DNA of 64,000 nucleotides from JBBQFI01 sp038237805 (GTDB taxonomy: Bacteria; Verrucomicrobiota; Verrucomicrobiia; Chthoniobacterales; UBA10450). The DNA is taken from assembly GCA_038237805.1 (NCBI GenBank), contig JBBRYI010000001.1, positions 62,001 through 126,000 on the forward strand. Direction: 5' to 3'. Under the pieces are notes generated by a model that had not been told where the DNA came from, ran no database searches, and was given only the letters and a program-made list of their open reading frames with translations. Made by a program: the position numbers and the translations under genes. Within the stretch, counting starts at the first letter, position 1; every line of letters starts with the position of its first letter. Positions 53,489 through 62,746 of the stretch are shown one piece after another.

Positions 53489-55324
53489 GTGAAAAGAGCA
53501 GAGTTTCTGAACGCGCGGCGCGCGCTCTTTTTCGCTGCTGCCTTGCTTTTGCCGATAGCGTCTGGATTGGCGCGACCACGAGTAAAAACTCCGCCGCCGC
53601 ATCTTCCCTCGTCCGCGCCTGCAAAAAAGATCGAGCGGCAGGATGATTCGGTGCTTCTCATCCCGGCCGCGGATTTAATGCTGCAACCGGCCGCGATCCG
53701 CAAAGCGGGCGCGCTCGCGCAATTCGTCGAGGGCGAACGCTGGGAGGAACTCGGTGAAATGGAAAAATCGCTCGAGGCTTATCAAAAAGTTCTGAACGTG
53801 GATCCTGGCCAGGTTGAATTAGCACTCCATGTCGCCGACCTCCTGACTCGTCAGGATGATTATCCGCTCGCGATCGATGTCTTAAAAGATGCGATCAAGG
53901 CGAACCCGAAAGTTGCGACGCCGTATCTGCAACTGGCCGCCATTTATTCGAAAGACCTGAAAAAAATGGATCAGGCGATGAAGTATGCCGAACAGGCGCT
54001 TGCCTTAGACCCGCAAAATATCGAGGTCTATCAACGGTTTTACGAAATAGAAATGGCGGTTGGGCAACCGCAGAAAGCACTGGCAGCGCTAGATCGTGCA
54101 CTCAGTGTCCAGAGTATGGACCCCGCTTTTTGGGTGCAGCTCGGGAAAATTTTTGCTTCTCTCATCTTTAAATCGGATACGACGCCGAAGCCCGAAGAAG
54201 TAGAACGCGTCAATTCCATTTTCACCAAGGCAGCGGAGTTGGGCGCTAACGATGCATCTGTTCTGAAAGATGTGGCTGATTATTTCGCCAGCTCACAGCA
54301 AATCAAAGAAGCGCTTCCTTTTTATCTGAAAGTTCTCGAGCGCGCCCCCGACGATACAAGTGCGCGTGAAAAACTCGCCACTGGTTTCGTGCTCACCAAT
54401 CAATGGCCGCAGGCAATCCAGATGCTGGAGGAGATCATCAAGTTGCATCCGGAAAAGTGGCAAGCGTACGAACTGCTTGCCGGAGTCTATGAAGATGAAG
54501 CGCGCGCCGACGACCGGAACAATAAAACCGAAAAAGCGAAGGCGGATTTTGCAAAAGCTGCGCAAAACTACGAACAGAGTCTTCTCATTAATCCAGGTCG
54601 CGCCACGAATTATTTACGTCTCGTCGAACTGCTACTGGGTCGATTGAGAGAAAATGAGCGCGCCGTTCGTGTTTTGCGCGATGCGCGCCGTCATTTCCCC
54701 GATGTGCCGGAGATGACGTATTATCTGGCGATCGCGTTGCGGGAGGCGAAACAGCCGCAAGCCGCTGTCACAACTTTCGAAGAAGCGCTGCGTGAAGCGG
54801 AACTTTCTTCTTCGGAAATCGTGAACGCTCGTTTTTATTTTGATTACGGTGCGACCGCAGATCAGGCCGGTTTCTACGATAAGGCGGCTGACCTTTTCAA
54901 AAGGTCCATCGCAATCGACCCGGCCAACGCGGCAGATGCTTACAATTATCTTGTCTACATGTGGGCCGACCACAACATGCACCTCGAAGAAGCGGAACAA
55001 ATGATCAAACGCGCACTCGAAATCGATCCGAATAACGGCGCCTATCTCGACAGCATGGGCTGGCTTTACTTTCGCGAAGCAAAATATAACGACGCGCTCG
55101 ATCATTTGCTGCGCGCGGCGAAAAATGTGCCCAAGCCCGATGCCACGGTTTTTGTCCACATCGGCGACACCTACTCCAAGCTCAATCGCGTCGCGCAAGC
55201 GCTCGAGTATTGGCAGAAAGCAATTTTGCTCGAGCCGGCGAACAAAACTGTGGCGGCTAAAATCGAAAGCGCGAAAACGAAATTGAGCAAAGGGCCGCCC
55301 GCGACGACCAACCCGATCCAGTAA
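53489..55324 (+). CDS. Exported TPR-repeat protein
   Basis: A signal sequence (about 1-28, ALFFAAALLLPIASGLA) is followed by a long TPR array: GEMEKSLEAYQKVLNVDPGQ, MKYAEQALALDPQNIEVYQR, AADLFKRSIAIDPANAADAY, AEQMIKRALEIDPNNGAYLD and ALEYWQKAILLEPANKTVAA. It resembles lipoprotein-type TPR scaffolds of the outer membrane. The start is GTG. The PerM-like gene follows after four bases, so the two are co-translated. Confidence 0.85.
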   Translation: MKRAEFLNARRALFFAAALLLPIASGLARPRVKTPPPHLPSSAPAKKIERQDDSVLLIPAADLMLQPAAIRKAGALAQFVEGERWEELGEMEKSLEAYQKVLNVDPGQVELALHVADLLTRQDDYPLAIDVLKDAIKANPKVATPYLQLAAIYSKDLKKMDQAMKYAEQALALDPQNIEVYQRFYEIEMAVGQPQKALAALDRALSVQSMDPAFWVQLGKIFASLIFKSDTTPKPEEVERVNSIFTKAAELGANDASVLKDVADYFASSQQIKEALPFYLKVLERAPDDTSAREKLATGFVLTNQWPQAIQMLEEIIKLHPEKWQAYELLAGVYEDEARADDRNNKTEKAKADFAKAAQNYEQSLLINPGRATNYLRLVELLLGRLRENERAVRVLRDARRHFPDVPEMTYYLAIALREAKQPQAAVTTFEEALREAELSSSEIVNARFYFDYGATADQAGFYDKAADLFKRSIAIDPANAADAYNYLVYMWADHNMHLEEAEQMIKRALEIDPNNGAYLDSMGWLYFREAKYNDALDHLLRAAKNVPKPDATVFVHIGDTYSKLNRVAQALEYWQKAILLEPANKTVAAKIESAKTKLSKGPPATTNPIQ

Positions 55325-55328
55325 CTTC

Positions 55329-56714
55329 GTGCCCGACAGAGAAAATCATCGCGTGAAAAAATATCCGACGCCCTGGCAGCGTAAAACGATGTGGGCTGCG
55401 CTCACGGCGATCTTCGTGGTTTTTCTTGTCGGCGTCGTCGGTTCGATCATCTGGCTGGTCGCGAATACGATCGGTTTTCTTCAGCCCATTCTCATTCCCG
55501 TCGCGATCGCGGCGATCCTCGCCTACTTGCTCGACCCCGTTGTCGATCACTTGGTGAAACGCGGCCTGGGGCGGACGAAAGCGATTGTTCTTCTGTTTGC
55601 CGTTGCATTTCTGGCCATCGGCGGATTGCTCGCGTGGATGGTGCCGGTCGTTTCCATGCAAAGCGCGAATGCGGCGAAGGAGCTACCGGAGTACACAAGT
55701 CGGGCACGCGATGTCCTGGTCGATCTCATCTATAAATATGATCGCACTTTTGGAATGCCGGGGACGTCGAAGGGAAAAACTTCCGCCACGACCAGTTTTG
55801 TCGATTGGCTTCTTGGTGCGCCGGCCCGCCCGTCGCCAAGTCCCGCGGCCGCCGCGTCCCCTACTCCATCCGCGGATGCATCGCCAAGAGAGGAAATCGC
55901 GGCCGCGCCGAGCAAGCTCACCTCGGCCGAGCGTCAACGCATTCAGGATTGGGTGCAGAAGCAATTGCCCAATCTGCAAAATCAAATTCCGAACCTGAGC
56001 GACAAACTTTGGCGCCTTCTGCAAAAAAGCATCGGCGGCTTTCTTGGTGCGACCGGTTTTCTTCTCAGCCTCGTCATGGTCCCGATCTATTTATTTTTTC
56101 TGCTCAAGGAACGCCCGAATATTACGCGGCGATGGAAAGAGTATCTGCCGTTGCGCGATTCCGCGCTGAAAGAAGAAGTTGCCGACGTCCTTTTGCAAAT
56201 CAACAGCTACATCATCGCTTACTTTCGCGGACAGTTGCTCGTCTGTCTCGTTGATGGCGTGCTCATCGGCACCGCTCTTCTTATTTTTGGTTTAAATTTT
56301 GCGCCCCTCATCGGTTGTCTGGTCGTTGTGTTGACGATGATTCCTTACGTCGGAATCTTTCTTTGCTGGATTCCCGCGGTGCTCATTGCCGCTGCGCAAT
56401 GGGGCGATTGGACACATCCACTCATCGTCACCGGTATTTTCATCGTCATCCAAAACCTGGAAGGTTTGTTTTACGCGCCACGTATTGTCGGCAATTCCGT
56501 GGGCCTGCATCCCATGACGGTTATTGTTTCAATTTTTGTCTGGGGATTATTAATTGGTGGATTGCTCGGGCCAATTCTCGCCGTTCCTCTGACCGCCACC
56601 ATTAAAGTTTTACTCGCTCGCTATGTCTGGGGCCGTCGCTTGCGCGAAGAAGTCATGGAGACGATCGAAGAGGTGCCGGTTGTGCACGAGGCCGAACAAA
56701 CGGCCGAAGCGTGA
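55329..56714 (+). CDS. AI-2E/PerM-family membrane permease
   Basis: The 461-residue protein has about eight transmembrane helices in the AI-2E transporter pattern (FLQPILIPVAIAAILAYLLD; MIPYVGIFLCWIPAVLIAAA; VGLHPMTVIVSIFVWGLLIG). A low-complexity Pro/Ala/Ser insert (about 165-195) interrupts the periplasmic loop. Members transport AI-2, Na+/H+ or unknown solutes. The start is GTG, four bases after the TPR gene. A 9-mer copy (56716) abuts its stop. Confidence 0.88.
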   Translation: MPDRENHRVKKYPTPWQRKTMWAALTAIFVVFLVGVVGSIIWLVANTIGFLQPILIPVAIAAILAYLLDPVVDHLVKRGLGRTKAIVLLFAVAFLAIGGLLAWMVPVVSMQSANAAKELPEYTSRARDVLVDLIYKYDRTFGMPGTSKGKTSATTSFVDWLLGAPARPSPSPAAAASPTPSADASPREEIAAAPSKLTSAERQRIQDWVQKQLPNLQNQIPNLSDKLWRLLQKSIGGFLGATGFLLSLVMVPIYLFFLLKERPNITRRWKEYLPLRDSALKEEVADVLLQINSYIIAYFRGQLLVCLVDGVLIGTALLIFGLNFAPLIGCLVVVLTMIPYVGIFLCWIPAVLIAAAQWGDWTHPLIVTGIFIVIQNLEGLFYAPRIVGNSVGLHPMTVIVSIFVWGLLIGGLLGPILAVPLTATIKVLLARYVWGRRLREEVMETIEEVPVVHEAEQTAEA

Positions 56715-56771
56715 GTCGTTAGGCGGCGGGAGCATTTGCAATCTCACGCCGCGCACGCATAGAAGACGGGA

Positions 56772-58610
56772 ATGGGAAAGACCGTCAAACGCATTCGCCG
56801 TAAACGCGTCCGGTCTTCCTCCACTTTCAAACCGGTTCTTAAACCGAATCGCATTGCGCTCTTGGTGGGAGCCATCTTCGTTTTTCTCGTCATTGCCGTT
56901 CTCCTTATCGTTTACGCGCCGGCGGTCTACAGCAGTTGGCGCGAATCGCGATTGCTCAAGAAGGCAGATGAGATGTTGCGCAACGAAAATTTTGCAGAAG
57001 CCAGTCGCACCGCACACGAAGCGTTAAAGATCAAGGGCGATTCCCTGCCCGCTTTCTACATTTTGGCAGAAGCGACGGAAAAGGAAAACCAGCCGGAGAC
57101 CGTGGCCTGGCGCGCGCAAATCGCCCGCATGATGCCGCAGGATCTCGATAGTCAACTCAATCTGGCTTCGGCAGCTTTGCGTTTCGGCCAGCTCGACATC
57201 GCGCGCAAGGCGTTGGATTACGTCCCGCCTAACGACCGTGATAAAGCGGCTTATCACGTTGTCGCCGGCTGGCTGGCGCGGGCGCAAGGCAATGAAGCCG
57301 ACGTGGAAAAGCATTTCGCCGCCGCGGTCGAAAAAGAACCTGGAAACAATCTTTACCAGTTTAACCTGGCCGTCATTCAAATCCGTTCGTCGGAAGAAAA
57401 GAAGAGCGCCGCTGCCAGAAGCACGCTGCAAGGTCTGACCAAGGTTGGCGAATTTCGCGCCGGCTCGTTGCGCGCATTGCTGAGCGATGCCGTGCAAAAT
57501 AACGATCTCAACGCAGCGGACGGGCTCGCGCAGGAACTGCAGATGAGCCAGCAGGTCACTTTCGGTGATTATCTTCTTTGCCTCGATTTTTACCAAAAAC
57601 TCGACGCCAAAAAGTTCAGCGCACTGCTCGAAAAAGTGAAACCGGTAGCCGCGCGCAATCCACACGATCTCGCCTTGCTCATGAATTGGATGAACCAGCG
57701 TTCTCTTCCCGCGGAAGTGCTGAAATGGGTGGAAAAATTAAAGCCCGAAGAGACAACGCATCCGCCCCCCGCGGTCGCGGTCGCGGAAGCATTCGCGGCC
57801 GTAAAAAATTGGTCACGCTTGAAACGCTGGACGCGCAGCGGTGATTGGGGCGACGTGGAGTTTTTGCGTTTGGGCTATCAAGCCTATGCCGCGCGACAAT
57901 CGCGCGCTTCCGCCGCGGATGCCGAGTTCGATTCGCTTTGGAGTTCTGCCGAGTACGCGGCGGCGAATAATCCGGAGCGCCAGGCTGGCTTGGCGCGTTT
58001 AGCGACAAAATGGAGCCTAACGACTGAAGCCGAACAATTATGGCTGCAAGTATCGAAGAACCCGCCGATGCGACGTGAAGCACTCGATGCGCTGATCGAA
58101 ATTTACCGCCAGAAGAACGATCTCCAAAATCTTTATCGCATCATGCAGCGCTTGCACGAAAGCTCGCCTAACGAGACAGGTGCAACCGCTGATTACGCGC
58201 GCCTCGCACTGCTGATCGAACATAACGCCGCAGAAGGTCATCGCCTCGCGAAAGAAGCGTATGACAAAGCGCCGAACGATGTGAACTGTGCCGTGACATA
58301 TGCGTTCTCGCTTTATGGCCAGGGCCGCACTGCGGAGGGGATTGAGATATTGAAAAAACTAACGCCGGAACAACTGCACGATCCGCACGCCGCGGTATTT
58401 GCGGCCGTTCTTTTGCTCGATGAAAATCAAATCGAGGCGGCAAAGGAGTATATCGACGCGGCGAAAAAGGGTCCGATTTTTCCCGAGGAAAAGCAATTGC
58501 TGGAAGAAGCGCGGGCCAAAGAAACCGCGGTTCCGTCGCCGTCGCCAAATGCATCGCCCACGCCGGTCGTTAGTCCCACACCGTCCGCATCCGCCACGCC
58601 GCCGTCTTAG
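56772..58610 (+). CDS. Membrane-anchored TPR protein (paralogue 2)
   Basis: A basic N-terminus and one transmembrane segment (about 29-48, ALLVGAIFVFLVIAVLLIVY) precede TPR-like repeats (DEMLRNENFAEASRTAHEAL, AEDGVRL-free region, AKEYIDAAKKGPIFPEEKQL). It is a paralogue of the protein at 32594-34300 and ends in a Pro/Ser/Ala-rich tail. Three 9-mer copies lie inside it. It is the last gene of the TPR-PerM-TPR run. Confidence 0.83.
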   Translation: MGKTVKRIRRKRVRSSSTFKPVLKPNRIALLVGAIFVFLVIAVLLIVYAPAVYSSWRESRLLKKADEMLRNENFAEASRTAHEALKIKGDSLPAFYILAEATEKENQPETVAWRAQIARMMPQDLDSQLNLASAALRFGQLDIARKALDYVPPNDRDKAAYHVVAGWLARAQGNEADVEKHFAAAVEKEPGNNLYQFNLAVIQIRSSEEKKSAAARSTLQGLTKVGEFRAGSLRALLSDAVQNNDLNAADGLAQELQMSQQVTFGDYLLCLDFYQKLDAKKFSALLEKVKPVAARNPHDLALLMNWMNQRSLPAEVLKWVEKLKPEETTHPPPAVAVAEAFAAVKNWSRLKRWTRSGDWGDVEFLRLGYQAYAARQSRASAADAEFDSLWSSAEYAAANNPERQAGLARLATKWSLTTEAEQLWLQVSKNPPMRREALDALIEIYRQKNDLQNLYRIMQRLHESSPNETGATADYARLALLIEHNAAEGHRLAKEAYDKAPNDVNCAVTYAFSLYGQGRTAEGIEILKKLTPEQLHDPHAAVFAAVLLLDENQIEAAKEYIDAAKKGPIFPEEKQLLEEARAKETAVPSPSPNASPTPVVSPTPSASATPPS

Positions 58611-58618
58611 TGAGCATA

Positions 58619-58685
58619 TGTAGCTGCCGCCGTCTCTGGCGGCAGATCCGACGACTCTGCCGCTGTGACAGCGGCAGCTACAACT
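58619..58685. repeat. Palindromic repeat family B copy 3
   Basis: The element begins TGTAGCTGCC and ends GGCAGCTACAA, with stems GCCG/TGGC and GCTG/CAGC between constant CTGCC/GGCAG arms. It directly follows the TPR gene in a 343-base gap that also contains the family E element at 58747-58831; nothing else is recognisable in the gap. Confidence 0.88.
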
Positions 58686-58746
58686 TTTCTCGGCCACCGA
58701 ATCAGTGGGAGCCAATTCCTTTAGCCGGTTCCCAATTCTGTAATTC

Positions 58747-58831
58747 CGAGCGCAGTCGAGGAATCTCTCACTGTACTGCTGCGGCATTTTTGAGTAACGG
58801 TGTGAGATGTCTCGACTTTGCTCGACATGAC
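58747..58831. repeat. Inverted repeat, family E copy 3
   Basis: The arms are CGAGCGCAGTCGAGGAATCTCTCAC-like (left part, CGAG...CTCTCAC) and GTGAGATGTCTCGACTTTGCTCG (right part begins GTGAGATGTCTCG). A fragment with the same right arm (GAGATGTCTCGACTTCGCTCG) lies at 18287-18307, between yajC and secDF. Confidence 0.65.
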
Positions 58832-58953
58832 AAAGATCGAAGACGCGCCGTTCAGACCTCAATCGTGCACGGAGTTCACTTCGTTAAAATTGGAAGTAAA
58901 TGAAGTCTGATCTCGTTGGGCGAGTCGCAACCGCCAATGGCGATTGGCGCCCG

Positions 58954-60735
58954 CTAGTTCTTTTGCTTCGAAGCTTCGGCCATTGCTTTTTCAACGATCA
59001 TCGCCGCCAGTGTTTGCGTCGCATTATCGAGGGCGTCGTTCGCCTCCTTCAATCTATTCGTCTCCCGCGTTTGCAATGCCTCACGAACCGCGGTCGCACA
59101 TTGCAGAATGATCTCCTTTTCCGCGGTCGGTATTTGCTCGCCGGCCAATTGCAGGGCCGAATCCACCGCGCGCAGTAATTCCTCCGATTTTAACCGCGTC
59201 TCCGTCCACATCCGCTCGCTCACATCCTCGAACGCGTGATCGAGCGACTCGGAAAGCATTTTCTCGATTGCTTCATCCGAGACATCCACTGCACTCTTGA
59301 GCTCGAGGATTTTCTCGGCGCCAGTTTTAATATCGCGCGCGAGAACCTGCAAAATTCCGTTAGCATCGATCGCAAATTGTACGCCCACACGTGGCACGCC
59401 TTTCGGTGCGGGTTCAAATTCGATCTCGAACTGTCCCCGTGGCCAGTTATCTCGGGCCATCTCGCGCTCGCCCTGAAGGACCTTGATCTGCATCGCACGC
59501 TGGTTGTGCACCGCAGTCGTAAACATTTCGCCGGCCTTGGTCGGTATCGTCGAGTTGCGCGGAATAATCACGTTCATCAAACCACCAAAGGTTTCGATCC
59601 CTAACGAAAGTGGTGTGACATCGAGCAGAACGACGTCGCGTACTGCACCGGAAAGAATTCCCGCCTGAATCGTTGCGCCAATCGCAACCGCTTCATCCGG
59701 ATTCTGCGATATGTTTGGCTCGCGACAGAAAATTTCCCTAACGAGTTGTCTTACGATCGGCATGCGCGTCACGCCACCGACGAGGATGACGTCGTCCAAA
59801 TCGCCTGGCGAAAGTTTTGCATCCGCCAACGCGCGCAGACAATGTGCCCGTGTTCGTTCGACAATCGGTCGCGCGATTCGTTCCAACTCCTTGCGAGTTA
59901 GTTCTTGTGAAAAGCCCTCTTGCCCTTCGAAAAACGGAATACTGACGAGAGCTTCTTCGTCGATCGACAGTTTGTGTTTTGCGATCACCAATTCTTCGCG
60001 CAATCGCTCTTTCCGGAGACTGCGGGCCGGCAGCACGTTATGGACTAACGCCGCATCGATGTCATCGCCGCCTAGCCGCGTATTGCCATTGGTCGCGAGC
60101 ACTTCAAAGACGCCCTCGTTCAATTCCAAAATCGAGACATCAAATGTGCCGCCGCCAAAATCGTAAACCGCGATCTTGGCGCGCGTTTTTAATTTATCGA
60201 GCCCATACGCGAGCGCGGCTGCAGTCGGTTCGTTGACAATTCTTTCCACGATCAAACCGGCGAGCTCGCCCGCTCGTTTTGTCGCGTTACGTTGTGCGTC
60301 GTTGAAATAGGCCGGAACGGTAATCACTGCGCGCGATATCGGTTTTCCGAGAGCATGCTCGGCATCGCGTTTCAATTTAGCAAGAATGTGCGCTGAAATT
60401 TCCTCAGGCGAAAATTCCCGATCGGCCACGCGAATGTTTACTGTCTGTCCTGGCCGCCTAACGAGTGAATAAGCAACCTCGAATTCCTTGTCCGTGATCT
60501 CTTCGCTACGCCGCCCAATAAAACGTTTAATCGAATAAATGGTTTCGTTAGGACGAAACACGCGCATGCGCGTCGCGGGCGCACCGACGAGGATATCCCC
60601 GTGGGCCGGAAAATGGACAACGGACGGCGTAAGTCGTTCGCCATTTGTATCGGCGAGCAAGATTGGAAAACCGGCCTCCATCACACCGATGAGGGAGTTG
60701 GTTGTGCCTAGATCAATGCCGACGATATCGTCCAT
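58954..60735 (-). CDS. HscA-like Hsp70 chaperone
   Basis: The 593-residue protein has a full Hsp70 layout: GIDLGTTNSLIG (5-16), YDFGGGTFDVSIL, LVGGVTRMPIVRQL, a beta substrate domain with LLDVTPLSLGIETFGGLMNV and IPRNSTIPTKAGEMF, and a helical lid (about 490-593) resembling HscA. There is no EEVD tail and no isc gene nearby. It differs from the lidless Hsp70 at 22615-24177, so the genome has at least two non-canonical Hsp70s. Near-copies of the 9-mer (CCTAACGA) lie at 59600, 59737. Confidence 0.93.
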   Translation of the reverse strand: MDDIVGIDLGTTNSLIGVMEAGFPILLADTNGERLTPSVVHFPAHGDILVGAPATRMRVFRPNETIYSIKRFIGRRSEEITDKEFEVAYSLVRRPGQTVNIRVADREFSPEEISAHILAKLKRDAEHALGKPISRAVITVPAYFNDAQRNATKRAGELAGLIVERIVNEPTAAALAYGLDKLKTRAKIAVYDFGGGTFDVSILELNEGVFEVLATNGNTRLGGDDIDAALVHNVLPARSLRKERLREELVIAKHKLSIDEEALVSIPFFEGQEGFSQELTRKELERIARPIVERTRAHCLRALADAKLSPGDLDDVILVGGVTRMPIVRQLVREIFCREPNISQNPDEAVAIGATIQAGILSGAVRDVVLLDVTPLSLGIETFGGLMNVIIPRNSTIPTKAGEMFTTAVHNQRAMQIKVLQGEREMARDNWPRGQFEIEFEPAPKGVPRVGVQFAIDANGILQVLARDIKTGAEKILELKSAVDVSDEAIEKMLSESLDHAFEDVSERMWTETRLKSEELLRAVDSALQLAGEQIPTAEKEIILQCATAVREALQTRETNRLKEANDALDNATQTLAAMIVEKAMAEASKQKN

Positions 60736-60741
60736 CTTTTA

Positions 60742-60813
60742 CTGTAGCGGCGGTCTCTGACCGTCGCACTTTTTGCCGGAAAGTAATGCGACGGTCAGAG
60801 ACCGCCGCTACAG
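60742..60813. repeat. Palindromic repeat family D copy 1
   Basis: A near-perfect inverted repeat, CTGTAGCGGCGGTCTCTGAC (60742 onward) against GTCAGAGACCGCCGCTACAG (to 60813), separated by about 20 bases. It lies between the HscA-like gene and rtcB. A second, decayed copy is at 63114-63205. Confidence 0.9.
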
Positions 60814-60818
60814 AAGAA

Positions 60819-61904
60819 TCAATCTTTATAGGGATCCAAGATGTTTCGCCCGGCCATTGCGACTCCGAGTGGCTGCAAAGTGTGAAGCACACGAATAGTT
60901 CCTGCGTGCGCCTTCAACACTTCCGATAAGCGGCGGTAAGCCTGCGGCGCTTCATCCACATCGCCGCCGCGCAGTTCCACCCCCTTATCTTCGATCCACC
61001 GCCTCATTTCGTCGTGCCTAACGAGCCCATCCTGGCGAATCCGTTTGCCATCGATCTTCACGAATTTTCCTTTCGCCGCGGTCCGCGACATGATACGGCC
61101 GGCGCCGTGGACGGTGGAAAAGAGCGCCTCGCGCGAAACCGCCGAATCAACTCCTTCGATAATCACCGCGTCGTCGCCCATACTGCCGCCGACAAAACCG
61201 CGCTGACCCGCGAAAGCAGGCGTCGCTCCTTTGCGCACGACCCAATACTTTTCGCCATCGTGTTCTTCCTCCCAGGCGAAGTTGTGATGATTGTGTATTT
61301 CTTCGGCAATCTTCGCGCGCAGGATTCCCCTAACGACATGACGCGCGACCGCTTCGCGTCCTGCATATGCATAGCGCCCGGCCAAATGCATTCCCACAAG
61401 ATAGTCCTGACCGATTTCTGATTTTTCCTCTACCACAGTGGGCGGCACATCCATGCCATCTTTTCCGCCGAAGGCTTTCAGAAAGTGGGTCGCCGTTTTA
61501 TGCCCAAGTCCACGCGACCCGAAGTGCACGCCCACCCAAATGCGATCCTGCTCGTCGGCAAAAATATCGACGTAGTGATTTCCACCGCCGACCGTGCCCA
61601 GCTGTTCGAGGGCGGTCGATTTCAAGTTCTGCAACGCTTTTATTTTCCACGCCTCGTCTTCGAATAATTCGTGATCGATTCGTGTTTTGCTGGTGCGCCC
61701 AACGCCAAATGAAATGTCGCGCACGACATCGTCCATGATTTGTTTCAGGGCCGGTGCGATTTGCGCGCGGGTCGCGTCCGTTAAAATCGCGAGATTGCCG
61801 CAGGCGATATCGAAACCGACACCGGACAATGAAATCTTCCCTTTGTACGCGACAACCCCGCCGATCGGTTGCGCGTAACCTTTGTGTCCATCGGCGCAAA
61901 GCAC
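60819..61904 (-). CDS. rtcB: RtcB-family RNA ligase, 5' end uncertain
   Basis: RtcB joins 2',3'-cyclic-phosphate or 3'-phosphate RNA ends to 5'-OH ends with GTP and Mn2+. Motifs are CADGHKGYAQPIGG, GVGFDIACGN (metal Cys), GGGNHYVDI, GVHFGSRGLGHK and the GMP-accepting His region STVHGAGR. The first usual start in frame is GTG 61904, but homologous-looking sequence (KIFGEHDEATLRQIETCIAA) continues upstream to about 61982 with no ATG, GTG or TTG before an in-frame TAA near 62087. A codon ACG stands at 61980-61982 where an ATG might be expected. A palindromic repeat lies just upstream. Confidence 0.85.
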   Translation of the reverse strand: MLCADGHKGYAQPIGGVVAYKGKISLSGVGFDIACGNLAILTDATRAQIAPALKQIMDDVVRDISFGVGRTSKTRIDHELFEDEAWKIKALQNLKSTALEQLGTVGGGNHYVDIFADEQDRIWVGVHFGSRGLGHKTATHFLKAFGGKDGMDVPPTVVEEKSEIGQDYLVGMHLAGRYAYAGREAVARHVVRGILRAKIAEEIHNHHNFAWEEEHDGEKYWVVRKGATPAFAGQRGFVGGSMGDDAVIIEGVDSAVSREALFSTVHGAGRIMSRTAAKGKFVKIDGKRIRQDGLVRHDEMRRWIEDKGVELRGGDVDEAPQAYRRLSEVLKAHAGTIRVLHTLQPLGVAMAGRNILDPYKD

Positions 61905-62008
61905 ACCGCGCTCGCCGCCCGCTGCGATACACGTTTCGATTTGTCTAAGCGTCGCCTCATCATGCTCGCCGAAGATTTTCGTCCTTGATCCCAGACGGGA
62001 AAATACAG

Positions 62009-62082
62009 GTAGGGTCGATTGACCGCAATCGCCCGACGAATTGGTGTATTGAGGTGGGCGGTTCCGTGAACCGCCCCTACCT
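62009..62082. repeat. Palindromic repeat, family F
   Basis: The element begins GGTAGGGTCGATTGACC and ends GGGCGGTTCCGTGAACCGCC plus CCTACC, giving two hairpins inside GGTAGGG/CCCTACC arms. A related fragment (GGGGCGATTGACCCAATCGCCC) lies at 20975-20996. Its right end provides the TAG stop of the 2H phosphoesterase. Confidence 0.8.
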
Positions 62083-62604
62083 TAACTTTTTCGTCGCGAT
62101 GATGCGCCACGAATTTACATCTGTGGGCCTATTCATCGGCATCTCGGAGCGTATTGCTCTGATGGAATCGAAAAGCACGTCTTTAAACGGCAACCGGATC
62201 GTGGCAGCCAATTCTTTTTTTGAAGACATGGGCATGCGTTTGTAAAGCAAACTCACATGTGGATCGCGCAAAACTTCTTTCGGAACTCCAGCCGCGCGCC
62301 GCATTTTTGTATTCAGATCGTCGAGCGCTGCGCTTCGCTCGAAACGAACGAAAAGCGTTTTTGTAAATTTGTTTGAAACGGATACCTCCTTTATTCGCAA
62401 GCGGATTGGTGAAACAGAGATTTTTCTTACGGCTTCACGCGCGGTTCTCGTATTCGATCCCACGCAAATGGTAAGGTGCGGCTCAAATCGCGGGACACCT
62501 AATTCTGCCGCGAGAATCCGGATCATCTCCACAAACAGATCGCGTTCGGGCCGCGCAAGAGTCAGCCAAAATCCGACGGCTATTTTTTTACGTTCAGTCG
62601 ACAC
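62077..62604 (-). CDS. 2H phosphoesterase (LigT/ThpR-like)
   Basis: The protein has two HxT/S motifs, PHLTICVG and PHVSLLYK, the catalytic pair of 2H phosphoesterases, which open 2',3'-cyclic phosphates or ligate 2'-5' RNA. I chose GTG 62604 because AAAGGG lies about seven bases upstream; in-frame TTG 62637 and GTG 62622 are alternatives. Location just upstream of rtcB suggests a joint role in RNA-end repair. The stop codon lies in a palindromic repeat. Confidence 0.85.
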   Translation of the reverse strand: MSTERKKIAVGFWLTLARPERDLFVEMIRILAAELGVPRFEPHLTICVGSNTRTAREAVRKISVSPIRLRIKEVSVSNKFTKTLFVRFERSAALDDLNTKMRRAAGVPKEVLRDPHVSLLYKRMPMSSKKELAATIRLPFKDVLFDSIRAIRSEMPMNRPTDVNSWRIIATKKLR

Positions 62605-62746
62605 GTGTTTTCCCTTTCTCACAATTGGTGAATTCAAGTTCGCTGTCCTGAACTTCGAAGAGCACGCCCCTTCGCGACCCCAACCGCTGACGGAATAAAC
62701 GAACGCTATCGCTCGTCTACGTCAAAAGCGATGCTAATCTTTTGTC

